From: Myxocyprinus asiaticus
Lineage: Eukaryota; Chordata; Actinopteri; Cypriniformes; Catostomidae
Direction of reading: 5' to 3'
DNA: 64,000 nt
Assembly: GCF_019703515.2 (NCBI RefSeq)
Contig: NC_059373.1
Coordinates: 12,063,281 to 12,127,280, forward strand
Shown: in pieces, positions 23,251 to 33,613 of the stretch
Position numbering within the stretch: the stretch's first letter is position 1
How the letters are laid out: every line of letters begins with the position of its first letter
The notes under the pieces: model-generated
Database searches by the model: none
The model's input: the letters and a program-made list of their open reading frames with translations, nothing else
Told to the model about the DNA's origin: nothing
Program-made: the position numbers and the translations under genes

Positions 23251-23619
23251 AAAATGAATTTTAAACAATGCCAGTTAGATGGTAACTTTATTAAGATCGG
23301 CAACATAATACATTGTTTAAATCAAATTGTGAGAATGATCATCTGACCCTTGATTCAAATCAAAGAAATTCAAAACATCTAGTGAGGATAGTTGCACATT
23401 TTCATATGACTTTAACCTATGTGGATACAGTTATTTACCATAACAAGTTTATCTAGGATGTCTAAATTTTTTGTTTTATCCTCCCAGAACTCCATGTGGC
23501 AATACATATGTGAAATATGTCTCGCATTAAGCCACCAAAACGAAGAACAGAGAGGAACAAAATCTGTACATTTTTGTGACAGGTGCTGTTTCAGAGAGAG
23601 ACAGAGTCTGACTTACATG
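23251..23619. other. Unassigned DNA between transposon ends
   Basis: It may be internal sequence of the Sleeping Beauty-like element, but no transposase motif is visible. An 80-codon open frame at 23419-23661 resembles nothing I know. Confidence 0.35.
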
Positions 23620-23724
23620 GTAAAATTTTACAATAAGGTTCTATTCGTTTGCATTAGTTAATGCATTAGATATCATGAGCTAACAATAAACAATAGTTTT
23701 AGCAACATTTATTAACCATGGTCT

Positions 23725-23762
<38 letters not shown>

Positions 23763-23925
23763 TTATTAGCTCGTGCTAGTTTGAAATGCATTTGTAACCA
23801 TATACAACTTTCAATTAAAAAAATAATTAACATACGTATACTAATACATTAACATTTATCAAGATTAACAAATGCTGTTAAAGAATTGTTCATTGTTATT
23901 TCATGTTAACTAATGTATTTACACA
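23620..23925. mobile_element. Small foldback element
   Basis: The left arm CATTAGTTAATGCATTAG, ATGAGCTAACAATAAACAAT and ACATTTATTAA is mirrored by AACATTTATCAAGATTAAC and ATTGTTCATTGTTATTTCAT, GTTAACTAATG on the right. A poly-A run of about 27 lies in the loop (about 23731-23757). Confidence 0.7.
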
Positions 23926-24601
23926 GCTAATATAACAGAGTTAAAATTGTGGTGTTATTGAAAAGTTTAGGAGTTCAGAGTTACTGTAATTTAACTCAAA
24001 TTGGAGTTAATCTAACACAAGATTGAGTTAAAACAGTTGTATTCCTTTAAATAGAGTTGGTGTCCAAATGTAGTGTTAAACCTATAGTGTTGATGTAAAG
24101 ATCTATGTACTTGCTGTTAACTCTTAAAGTGTTAATTCTTGAGCCCCTCTCTGCTATCCACCGCACCGCATTCAGAAGCAGAGCTCAAGCAGTCAGAACT
24201 TCAAGTCTCGCTGCGAGAGGTAAGTAAACATAGATTTAAAGCATTTTAAGTCATTAATAGGTTTTAAGTTGTATTATTTTTTTATTTTGCTCTTAGAATT
24301 GAGTTTAACGTTACATAATTAGTTTATTTGACAGTGTATAGATGTGGCAGGTGAGATGTGAGTTTGGCTTTACTGTTCAAACAAACTCAACAAACAAACA
24401 TTTCTGACAATAACTTGAAAAAGTCCAGCAATACCTAAATCTATGATTTGTTTGTAATTTTGTTTATTTAGTGTAAGAAAAGTGGTATCTGCTCTAGAAA
24501 TATGAGGGTGTAGGCTAATTTTTCAAGGTATTCTGTTAGAGCTGATGTGAGTGTAGATCATTTTCTATAGTGTCATACTTAATGTAAGAGCTAGGATTAA
24601 G

Positions 24602-26308
24602 ATGTCATTTACTGTAGCTTCCTTAAATCACAACACTGTAGATGAAAATCTATTGAAAAATTACTTGTTCACTCTCTCTCTCTTGATGAACATTGTCCAA
24701 CATCTGAAGCCTGCCCACTGTTCTGCAGATATTATTCCCCCTCGCTTTTTGATCCAGGTTCTGGATGTTGTCGGCCCTAGCCTTTTGGAAATAGTGAACA
24801 GTAGTTTAGTGAATGGTACAGTCCCATCTTGTTTTAATCATTCTGTGGTGCAACCCCTCCTTAAAAAGTCTGGTCTTGATCCCACAATTTTAAAGAATTA
24901 TAGGCCAATCTCGAAATTGCCTTTTTTATCAAAAATATTGGAGAAAGTTGTTTTTCTTCAGATTTCTGCCTTTTAAAACAAAAATAGGATCTTTGATTAA
25001 TTTCAGTCAGGTTTTAGAGTAAAACACAGCACTGAGTCTGCTCTCCTTAAAGTGTCGAATTACTTGTCGATGTCAGGAGATTCAGGAGACTGTGCTGTCT
25101 TAGTGCTCCTTGATCTTAGTGTGGCCTTCGACACTATAGATCATGGTATTCTCCTAGACCACTTAAGTCAATGGGTGGGGATTCAGGGGACTGCACTAAA
25201 GTGGTTCTCTTCCTATCTGAAGGAGAAAGCATTCTCTGTTGAAATTGGGAATTACTCATCCTCCTCTGTGCCTGTCTCTTGTGGTGTTCCCCAAGGCTCT
25301 ATTCTTGGCCCGGTTTTGTTTTCTTTATGTATGCTTCTGTTAGGTTCTATCTGTCAAAAATACAACAAATACAACATACCACTGTTATGCTGATGACACA
25401 GTTTTATCTCCCTTTGAAACCATGTGATAATTCTATTTTAATTTCTCTGTTTGACTGTCTTGAGGATATTAAAAGATGGATGGCTGTTAACTTTCTCCAG
25501 CTCAATGAATCAAAATTTGAAGTAGTTGTGTTTGTCCCCCCTGAATCGGCCAAACAATGAATTAAACATCTTGGCCCTCTTTCCACTAACTTAAAAACTC
25601 AGGTGAGAAATCTGGGTATTATTTTTGATTTTGATCTAAAATTTGATAAATTAATTCAGTGGTAAAAGGTGGCTTTTATATAAAATAAACACTTTCTGTC
25701 ATTCAAAGATCTGGAGACTGTTATTCATGCTTTTATTTAGTCAAGACTGGATTATTGTAAACACTTCATTATCACATTTACAGTTAGTGCAAAATGCAGC
25801 AGCTAGGCTCCTGACTGGCACCAGGAAGCACACTAGTATTCCTCCTGAGATGGCTTCTCTACACCAGTTAAATATAGAGTTCAATTGAAGGTGCTTTTGG
25901 TGTTTTTAAGGGTCTGCATGGGCTTGCATCTGATTACATTTCAGAACTTTTACATCAATATCAAACAACTAGACCACTAAGATCTTCACAGAGCCTGCAT
26001 GTGTAACCAAGTCTCTTCTCTGTTGCGGCCCCTCGCCTTTGAATTAGTTTGCCTCTTCACTTTAGATCCTGTAGTACAACTGAGTCTTTAAAATCTCAGT
26101 TGAAGGCTCATCTTTTCTCTATTGCCTGTGTCTAGATGCATTGTATTTATTCTTGGGTTTATGTTCTGTATTGTCCATGTGTTTTAAATGTGAGTGTATT
26201 TTAAATCTTTGTTTTTTATTAATTAATGTAAAGCACTTCGGTCAACATGTGCTGTTTTTAAATGTGCTATAGAAATAAATGTGATTGATTGATTGATTGA
26301 CTGATTGT
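24602..26308 (+). mobile_element. 5'-truncated L2-type LINE
   Basis: Reverse transcriptase motifs appear in order: KNYRPISKLPFLSKILEKVV near 24894-24952, motif A in [13 protein letters not shown] near 25106-25144, [13 protein letters not shown] near 25283-25321, YADD at 25386-25397, LEDIKRWMAVNFLQLNESK near 25461-25517, and a C-terminal LVQNAAARLLTGTRKH near 25785-25832. Frameshifts separate these blocks, one of them directly around YADD. The endonuclease domain is missing because of 5' truncation. The 3' end has the AAAGCACTTCGG tail and ATTGATTGATTGA repeats at 26283-26308, typical of this clade. Confidence 0.9.
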
Positions 26309-26369
26309 TCAGAATGGCAAATATTCATTTTATGTTATCATACCATAATACTGTATCATGTCATTCTAG

Positions 26370-26473
26370 CATATGGTTGATACTGTGAAGGCTAATCCAA
26401 AGGATGAAATAATCTTCATGAAGTTTGAAAAAACTAGAACTCTAACAGAAACAAAGATGACTGAATTACATGA
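26370..26473 (+). pseudogene. Exon-like remnant of an uncharacterised multicopy fish gene
   Basis: After an acceptor-like TCATTCTAG, an ATG at 26373 opens VDTVKANPKDEIIFMKFEK and continues to a donor-like GTAAGA at 26474. The text looks like real coding sequence and resembles the start of uncharacterised repeat-derived teleost proteins. It lies between the L2 LINE and the SINE in the candidate element 23931-28320. The function is unknown and I assign none. Confidence 0.45.
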
Positions 26474-26524
26474 GTAAGACATTATTGCCACATTCTTAAA
26501 AATCTGTTCTTAAAAAGTATTTCA

Positions 26525-26881
26525 GGGGCACGGGTAGCTCAGTGGGTATTGACACTGACTACCACCCCTGGAGTCACAAGTTCGAATCCAGGGTGTGCTG
26601 AGTGACTCCAGCCAGGTCTCCTAAGCAACCAAATTGGCCCGGTTGCTAGGGAGGGTAGAGTCACATGGGGTAACCTCCTCATGGTCGCGATTAGTGGTTC
26701 TCACTGTCATTGGGGCACGTGGTAAGTTGTGTGTGGATCGCGGAGAGTAGCATGAGCCTCCACATGCAGAGTCTCCACGGTGTCATGCTTGTCCTCTGCC
26801 CCCGGATTGTGGCGAGTAACTGTTCCACCACGAGGACCTACTAAGTTGTGGGAATTGGGCATTCCAAATTGGGAGAAAAAA
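26525..26881 (+). mobile_element. Full-length tRNA-derived SINE with 13-bp target duplication
   Basis: The head carries RNA polymerase III promoter boxes: GGGTAGCTCAGTGGG (box A) and AAGTTCGAATCCAGG (box B). About 300 bp of body and a poly-A tail follow. The duplication AAAAAGTATTTCA occurs at 26512-26524 and 26882-26894. Length and intact ends suggest a full-length copy. An open frame at 26707-26895 on the minus strand is incidental. Confidence 0.95.
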
Positions 26882-27204
26882 AAAAAGTATTTCAAATCAA
26901 CACCTAAAACTTATGATGCACCAATAATAGTTTGTTACTTTTTTTAAGGTGGATTCCACCATCATGTGTACCAATTATGCACTGGGAATTGTGAATCTTT
27001 CCATCTTCAAGATACATTCACTAAAAATTTGAGTTTTTATTCATTTATAATGCAGTAATGCTGATGGTATGCATTAGAATTTCGGAGAATGTTTTTTTTT
27101 TTTTTTTTTTCTGTTTTCTCTTTGATGTCTGTTTTCTTTATATGTCTCATTCCTTGTTGGGGGATGAGGTTTTTCCAAGTTTTGAGAAATGTGTGTATAA
27201 ATAA

Positions 27205-27206
<2 letters not shown>

Positions 27207-27277
<71 letters not shown>
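27207..27277. repeat. (AT)n microsatellite
   Basis: More than 30 AT dinucleotides follow short ATAA repeats. Confidence 0.97.
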
Positions 27278-27279
<2 letters not shown>

Positions 27280-27711
27280 AATTAACTTGGGTTCAATGTA
27301 TGTTTAATGTCTCTGTTATACAGGAACACTACTATGACTCTCAGGGTAATACAGTCTTTGTTCATTATGGATCAAGACAGTGCAACACAACACATCATTC
27401 TATTCATCTAGATTTATCTCAAAAAGCAAATGAGAATCTCTTAACTGGTCAACAACTTTAAGGTGAAATATACAGAGGCATTTTATCAGTGATTCTCTCA
27501 ATTGATGACACTGTGGTCAAATTTTTGTAAACATGAGTTTGGTTTGTCTGATTAAAAGAAATAATTTAAGGAATTTATTAGCTTTTTTTATTATTTAACC
27601 AGGGGATAGATTGTGTGGTATTTTGAATAGTTGAGAAAATAATATTTTTAAAGTTATGTATCTGTATTAAACTTGAATTAAACTTGAATTTTATATTCTT
27701 ATTGACCACAG

Positions 27712-27850
27712 GAAAGGAGCCAGTCACACCATCCTTGAAGAAAAGGCAGTCCCATGCAAGGCTCAGACATTAGTGGCAACTTTTGATGAGCTGTTCAAAG
27801 CTCAATACAACTTCAGTCTCTCCTACGAGATAGCTCTTTGTAATTTTTAA
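27712..27850 (+). pseudogene. C-terminal exon-like remnant of the same uncharacterised gene
   Basis: After an acceptor-like ATTGACCACAG the frame from 27713 reads ILEEKAVPCKAQTLVATFDE and LFKAQYNFSLSYEIAL, then stops at 27848-27850. The amino-acid text is coding-like and resembles the C-terminal part of multicopy uncharacterised teleost proteins, but ends early. There is no known domain and I infer no function. Confidence 0.45.
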
Positions 27851-28074
27851 AGCAGGATGTCCCATTTACTTTTGTACATACAATTACTTCAGGAAGCACC
27901 CCAACACTGTGCATAGACACTCCATGGATGAACATGTGAACATTAGCCAAGATGTTACCACGCATATTTTAAATCCTTTGATAAAACATATTCTAATAAA
28001 ACTGATAACTGAGCATGCATAGTACCATATCATTACATTTTGAAAAACTGACTGTTAAATGTTTAGACTTATTA

Positions 28075-28104
28075 TGAATGAATGAATGAATGAATGAATG
28101 AATG
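28075..28104. repeat. (GAAT)n microsatellite
   Basis: About seven GAAT units follow ATTATGAATG. Confidence 0.95.
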
Positions 28105-28436
28105 CGTTAATTTTTAACAACCCACACCAGTTTAAAAATTATATGACACTGGTAAGTGTGAGTAGTTAAATTTCAACTATGCAAAGAGTCAATATTAACT
28201 TGATTACAGTGTCAATGTGTCAACACTTTAAAACTGTTAAAATAACTCCATTGGGAGTGGACCCCATGAGACACTTTCAAAGTTTTGAAATGAACTCTGA
28301 TAGTGTTATTTTGCTGTGTAGTAAATATTAACTCTTAAAACCTTACTGTATAGTGTTACTGCTTATCTCAGTGCTGTTTGCCACAAATATGCTAAATAAT
28401 TCCATTGTTATAGGGGTAAAAATATATATATTAAGT

Positions 28437-28745
28437 AGGGCTGTGCTTACATCATATATCAAAACTTACTGTGATACCTTTTCTCACAATATTGTATTGA
28501 TACTTCATTGATCCATTAGTGTATGCATATCATGTCCTATAGTTCAATAATTAATAAGCAGGTCATCTAAATATGCACAAAATCTGAGACCAGTGTTTCC
28601 AAGTCCAGTTAGAGATGCTTCTATAAGTTTGACCAATAAACGGCAGAAATAAAAGGAGCACCCTCTCGATCAATCGCAAACCAATTATGATATTGTGATG
28701 CACTGCGATATATTGAATCACAACACATGTATTGTGATATTTATA
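28437..28745. repeat. Repeat with GATAT/ATATC motifs
   Basis: AGGGCTGTGCTTACATCATA at the left and repeated TGTGATAT, TGCGATATATTG and TTGTGATAT towards the right resemble interspersed fish repeats with 'GGGCTGTGCGATATGG'-type ends. The right end is unclear. Confidence 0.4.
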
Positions 28746-29428
28746 TATATAAAAAAATAATGCTAACTACAATTTTAAGGCTGGTAAGAAATATTTGTGG
28801 CTGGCAAAATTTCTTAATTCACCCACAATTTGCAGGAATAGCTAGAAGTACATTTTGGACCCTGACTAAAAGTAGCCGCTTCACTACTACAGTGGTTTGT
28901 TTCCCAGGAAAAACGAAATAAATTAATGCTTTGAACAAGCTGTTATCAATTGACTAGCCTGTTTAGTTCTGCTTGGGTTGGGTTTCAACAGATTCTGTTC
29001 CATTTCACGTTATCAGGTCAGTGGGGACAATGCAGGTAACGACCAGGTGCTTATTGGTTTATAGCTGATGGAACGACAGTAGTGACTACTTCATCTTGGT
29101 CTAATTGAGTCTGTCTGTGCCTGTAATCTGAGCTACTCTCACCCCCGACATACACACAGGCTAATTAACAGAGGCTTCATTAGGATAGAGAGAGAAAAGT
29201 AGAAAGAGGACAGCATTCAATGAGATCCCTTTAGTGATTAACAAACAGAGCAATTCAGCACGAGCTGTGATACCCAGCGCTTACTAAATAGGACACAAGA
29301 CGATTGTAAAGTTTAGTGCTTTGGGAAGATGAACTGGTTTTATTTTATTTCATTAACAGAGGATTCAGGCCCTGTTTCAAAATAGTGAGCTGTCTTACTC
29401 TCTACTGCCTACATAAGCAACCGCCTTC
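28746..29428. other. Unassigned DNA without genes
   Basis: The 60-codon open frame at 28727-28921 is not recognisable. 29090-29330 has balanced composition without obvious repeats, and I see nothing definite in it. Confidence 0.4.
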
Positions 29429-30503
29429 TTAAAGGCATAGTTCATGAAAAAAGTAACATTTTTGTAATAATTTAGTCAGTCTCATGTTGTTCCAAACTCA
29501 TATGATTTTCTTAATTCCTTGGAGCTAAAAAGGTGATGTTGAGCAGTTTGATACGGGGCTTTCACACTGGGCACGTTTGCTGCGGTCCGATTCCAAGTGC
29601 GATTGTTCCCGGTGCCCCCCGCAGCGTTGGTCTGGTTTCACACTCACTTGATTCTATCAAACCCGGGTCCATTTGCGTTCATCTTACGTCATCACAAACA
29701 CGCATGGAGAACACAACGTGACTCGTCATACTTTTTGTTTTTTTGTTATTTTGGTGCCATTATGCACAGCAGAGTGAACGACAACTGCGTATATGTGCGC
29801 TTCATGGCATAACTCATCAGATGTCTAGGGGAAGGCAGCTTGCTGCTGCTCGCAAACGGCATTTTTTGAGGAGACAGCTGATTGCAAGGAATTCATTTGC
29901 ATATTTGTTTACACTGCACACTTACTCGCGCTCGTGTCCAATGTGAAGTTATCGCCACTGTCATCTCCTATTATACCCTGTATTTATAACCTATAATAGT
30001 AGTTATAAGGTGTATAGATAGATAGATAGACAGACAGACAGTATTTATAGTGTTGTATGTCATTGTGGTGTCATTACTTTTTTGGGACTTTCAGGAATGT
30101 GTGGATCCTCGTGTGTTGTCGAAACTAATGATGTCGTCATCGGCTAAAACGCATACTTTACTTCCTGAACGAGTGCGCACCCGAGTCTGAGTTGCTTTCA
30201 CATTCAAGCGAATCGCGCTACAGTTCCATTGCAACCGAACTCAGACCACCTCCTACAGGCAGTCTTGGGTTCGGTACCGTGGTGCGCTCCCCAGTCCGCA
30301 TGACAGCTTTCACATTACCAATTTTTCATGCGAACCTTTCGAACTGTTTCAAACTGAACTGCCAGTGTGAAAGCACCCTTAGTATCTGTCAAATTTTTTC
30401 CATACAATAAAAGTTCCTCAGAAGAAAGTAAATTATACATGTTTGAAATGACTTGAGGGTGAGTAAATTATGACTGGATTTTTGGGTGAACTATCCCTTT
30501 AAG
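29429..30503. mobile_element. Family B palindromic element, interrupted by another element
   Basis: The left end CTTAAAGGCATAGTTCATGA with CTCATGTTGTTCC is mirrored by the right end GAAATGACTTGAGGGTGAGT, TTTTTGGGTGAACTATCCC and TTTAAG. The insertion at 29557-30380 fills most of the centre. Confidence 0.75.
29557..30380. mobile_element. Inverted-repeat element with GGTGCTTTCACACTGG-like ends
   Basis: GGGGCTTTCACACTGG at the left is mirrored by CCAGTGTGAAAGCACCC at the right, and the subterminal TTGGTCTGGTTTCACACTC repeats the motif. The body contains a (GATA)n/(GACA)n tract at about 30013-30041 and G+C-richer flanks. Small open frames at 29533-29946 overlap one another and have no known domain. 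The superfamily is uncertain, and I see no clear target duplication. Confidence 0.65.
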
Positions 30504-31101
30504 TAGCATCCTAACTGAAATGGCATAAGATTCAGATTTGAAATGCTCGACATTGGCAGCGACTTTTTGTCATACAAATACGGGAGACACAATTCATAAC
30601 TGATTTAAATAGAGCTTGACTAAGCTAATGCTGTAAATACACTTAATAAGCATAGAAATACACAGCACATAGAAATGCTGGGTATACAGCCCATTTTTAA
30701 TAATACTGAATTATTTTTAAGAGTATGTTTTTGTGTTTTTTTAATTAAGTATATTTTTAATCAATATTTCTCTCGCTTTTTAGATAAATAATTTGTTCAT
30801 GCTTTCTTTGACAAATACAGTGCTGCTTTAGGATTTGGGCATGATGAGATATCTTAGAGGGCAGCATAATCATGCCATCTAAATTTTGGAACAGGCTTTG
30901 CGTCAGGAGTGTGCCTATGATGCCTTAAAAAGCTGCGTGTTGCCAGATTTTTTTTTATTATTATTTATTTATTTTATTTTTTTCACATAATGGTCCATTT
31001 TTGATTTTATTGATTTCTCCAAGATTAAGTCAATGACATTAGCAGTGTCTGCCATTGTGCCCCTAAAGCAGCTATGTTGATAACTAGCAAAAAACCAACT
31101 A
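30504..31101. other. Unassigned AT-rich DNA
   Basis: Poly-T and TTATTTAT tracts occur near 30948-30982. No gene or repeat family was recognised. Confidence 0.5.
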
Positions 31102-31400
31102 ATTCAAGTCAAGTCAAATTATATTGTATAGCGCTTTTCACAACGGGGTTGTTTCAAAGCAGAAGTACATGAACAGAAAATGAATGAATATAATGGCAAT
31201 ATTAGTTATTTATGTTTAGAACTATTAGTGGTTAAAATTATTAAACTAAATAAGTGTTGTGGGTCAGTGGTTAAACAAAATTATTTTAAATGAACTATAA
31301 GTTTTAGTGTTAATTAACAAAGGAAATACACATAGATGCATTGTCCTTTGATTTTGGCCAATGAAGGCTTTTGTAAGTGGTTAATTCATTTTCTATGTAG
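31102..31400 (-). mobile_element. LINE-like 3' tail repeat, reverse orientation
   Basis: AAGTCAAGTCAAATTATATT, then AGCGCTTTTCACAACG and GTTTCAAAGCAG are the reverse complement of the tail at 8380-8455. CACATAGATGCATTG matches GCAATGCATCTATGTG near 7929. It is the same family as 7804-8455, inserted in the opposite direction. Confidence 0.65.
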
Positions 31401-31775
31401 TAGAAACATACATACTTTTTTTTGAGAGTGCTGTCCCGCCTTAGACCAAGTTGATATAAGTATCATTCAGTGAGGAGCATCGCAGTCCAGCTGGAAGCTT
31501 ATGTCGGGTAATTTTGGTGAATTCCATCCTGAGCTCATGCTTCGAACAGTGGCTCATGAAGAATCCCATATCTTTGAGTTTGCATCAATTCATCCTTTGT
31601 GAAGTCTGGCTGGCACATGCTCAACTCTAAGAAAGATTAAGTAGTGACTAACTGAATGAAAATAATATACCAAAAATACAGATCCTTAAATTATTATTTA
31701 TATTTTTACAACATATTCATAGTTTTCAGTCACGTGACTGGCGCGGAGACCTGGAGGGAATATCATCGTTCCAAC

Positions 31776-32156
31776 ATGGCAGCCAACACTGGACACTCCA
31801 AAGAACTGCAGCACAGGCCTGTCAATTTTCCATTTGTTTCAAGCCACGAATATTTAGATCACCTCTCAAAAGAAGAAAAACAAAGATATGTGAACAAACT
31901 GTAAGTTTTGGGCACTTGCGATCCATATACAGCACCAGCCGCATTATTTCAATCACTAAAAACAGCAAAGTCCCTGCCAGAGCTCCACTTTGGAGACGTT
32001 TACATATATCTTGTGGAGAATCCCTTCCCTTACACTGCCACCAGGATGAAAGCATACAAAAGTTCAGACAGTTATATGTATTTTCGATCTGGATGGGTCA
32101 GTAATGCTGCTGTTTGGGACATGAAGGACAAGAAATTCTTCATTGTCAGAGCAAAG
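31776..32156 (+). pseudogene. N-terminal remnant of a fish SWIM/YqaJ-type transposon protein
   Basis: The ATG at 31776 follows the left terminal repeat by about 40 bp. The frame reads SSHEYLDHLSKEEKQRYVNK, then a TAA stop at 31902-31904, then in the same frame DPYTAP, LHFGDVYIYLVENPF, MKAYKSSDSYMYFRSGWV and FFIVRAKV. This order (a YL..LS.EEKQRY block, DPY, GD.Y.YL, LKAYKS..Y.YF..G) is that of uncharacterised teleost proteins that continue into a SWIM zinc finger and a YqaJ nuclease domain. Neither domain is present. A donor-like AAG/GTGAGA follows at 32157, so this may be a complete first exon with one nonsense mutation. The DIRS insertion begins about 25 bp further on. Confidence 0.6.
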
Positions 32157-32249
32157 GTGAGAGCTAATTAGCTAACATTTGTGTTCCCTATCTGTCACTC
32201 ACTTGACGTTGTGTTGATGTAGTGACACTAGGGGGTCTCTCTCTAGGGA

Positions 32250-33600
32250 CCGCAACGGTTAGCGCTGGGAACAATTTGGGGATATCAATGGAAGTAACTC
32301 CGCCGGGTGAATCCCCACGGACCTCCCATTCCCCAGAACACTCGTGCGCCCCGGTTGAGTTCTGGGATGAGTCAGGCGGCCTGCCTCAGTGCAGGTTCAA
32401 CCTCTCATTCGGCGTTCAAGAGGAGGATGAGATCTCGATAGCAGCATCTGAGAGCAGGCTGCTTCAGTCCAATGCAGAGACTCGGCTGGGCTTCCGCCTT
32501 CAGGTGTGGTCGCCCAGTCTGAGGCTGACGCCGAGCTGATGGCCATGCTAGCCCTGGCCGCCGTGAGCGTCAGGCTAGAGTGGAACCCTCCACCCTGCCC
32601 TGAACCCTCGCAGCTTGATGATTGGTTCCTGGGGTCGAAGCGCTGCTCACGGCCTTGCTCCACCCCAGTGCCTTTCTTCCCGGAGGTGCATGAAGAATTT
32701 GCGAAGTCATGGTGGGCACCTTTCACTGCCTGGGCTTTCGAGTTCTGCTGCTCTCACCACTCTCGACCCTCTGTTGTGTGCACACAGATACCTGGTGCTC
32801 AGCCACATCAGCCGATTGGGGCTTCAGGTCAACTGGGAAAAGAGCAAGCTTGCCCCGACGCAGAGCATCTCTATTCTCGGGATGGAGTTGGACTCGGTCG
32901 CTATGACTGCTCATTTCTCGAACGAGCATGCTCAGTCGGTGTTGAATTGCCTGAAGGCATTCAGAGGGAGAATAGCTGTCCCACTGAAACAATTTCAGAG
33001 GCTCCTGGGGCGTACAGCATCCTCGGCAGCGATCAAGCCCCTCGGGTTGATGCATATGAAACCGCTTCAGCACTGGCTTCAGACTCGAGTCCCAAGATTG
33101 TCATGGCACCGCGGCATGTATTGCGTGGCTATCACGCCGATCTGCCGCCGCATGTTCAGCCCTTGGACAGACCTGGCATTTCTAGAGGCAGGGGTTCCTC
33201 TAGAGCAGGTCTCCAAGTGAGTCGTCATCACGACAGACGCCTCCAAGTCGGGCTGGGGCACCATTTGCAATGGGCATGCAGCAGCAGGTTCTTGGACAGA
33301 CCCTCGTCTGTATTGGCATATTAACTGCCTCGAGTTTCTCGCGGTACTGCTCACCCTGCGGAGGCTTCGGCTGTTGATCCAGGGCAAGCATGTGTTGGTC
33401 CGGATGGACAACATGGTGATGGTAGCGTACATAAACTGGCAAGGCAGTTTTCGCTCACCCCGCATGTCGCAACTCGCCTGCCATCTCCTCCTCTGGAGCC
33501 AGTGGCGGCTCAAGTCGCTGCGGGCCACTCATATCCCCGGCGAACTCAATCGCACAGCAGACGCGCTGTTGCGGCAGGTAACACTCAGGTGAGAGTGGAG
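32250..33600 (+). pseudogene. DIRS copy 2 gag-like, RT and RNase H remnants
   Basis: The gag-like part retains blocks such as VPFFPEVHEEF near 32670-32702, found in the same place in copy 3 (near 42508). The text then jumps to the RT thumb/connection (SHISRLGLQVNWEKSKL near 32800-32850). The fingers and palm, including motif A and the YLDD box, are therefore deleted. RNase H follows from about 33220 with TDASKSGWG, then VRMDNMVMVAYIN near 33400-33440 and HIPGELNRTADALL near 33530-33570. Several stops interrupt it, for example at 33220 and 33590-33592. Confidence 0.8.
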
Positions 33601-33613
33601 GTTCCACCCCCAG

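Larger units (their letters stand above)
23931..28320 (+). mobile_element. Candidate large DNA element with ACACAGC termini and exon remnants
   Basis: ACACAGCTAATATAACAGAG at the left is mirrored by TTATTTTGCTGTGT at the right, and both flanks are rich in GAGTTAA/TTAACTC motifs. Inside lie exon-like pieces with splice signals: a 5' block ending CTGCGAGAG/GTAAGTA near 24222, an exon at 26370-26473, and a coding block at 27712-27850. An L2 LINE (24602-26308) and a SINE (26525-26881) sit in the intervening introns. The exon texts resemble a multicopy teleost protein family I know only as uncharacterised or SAMD3-like entries. I found no convincing target duplication, so the boundaries are an inference. 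Confidence 0.4.

Noticed and set aside
26530..26600. Functional tRNA gene
   Set aside because: Box A and box B are present but the sequence continues into a SINE body with a poly-A tail and target duplication.
31656..31775. Upstream extension of the YqaJ-type remnant to an ATG at 31656
   Set aside because: It would cross the left terminal repeat of the transposon; the ATG at 31776 just inside the repeat fits better.
33079..33528. 149-codon minus-strand open frame opposite DIRS RNase H
   Set aside because: It is a shadow of the conserved plus-strand RNase H coding sequence; similar antisense frames appear in copy 3.
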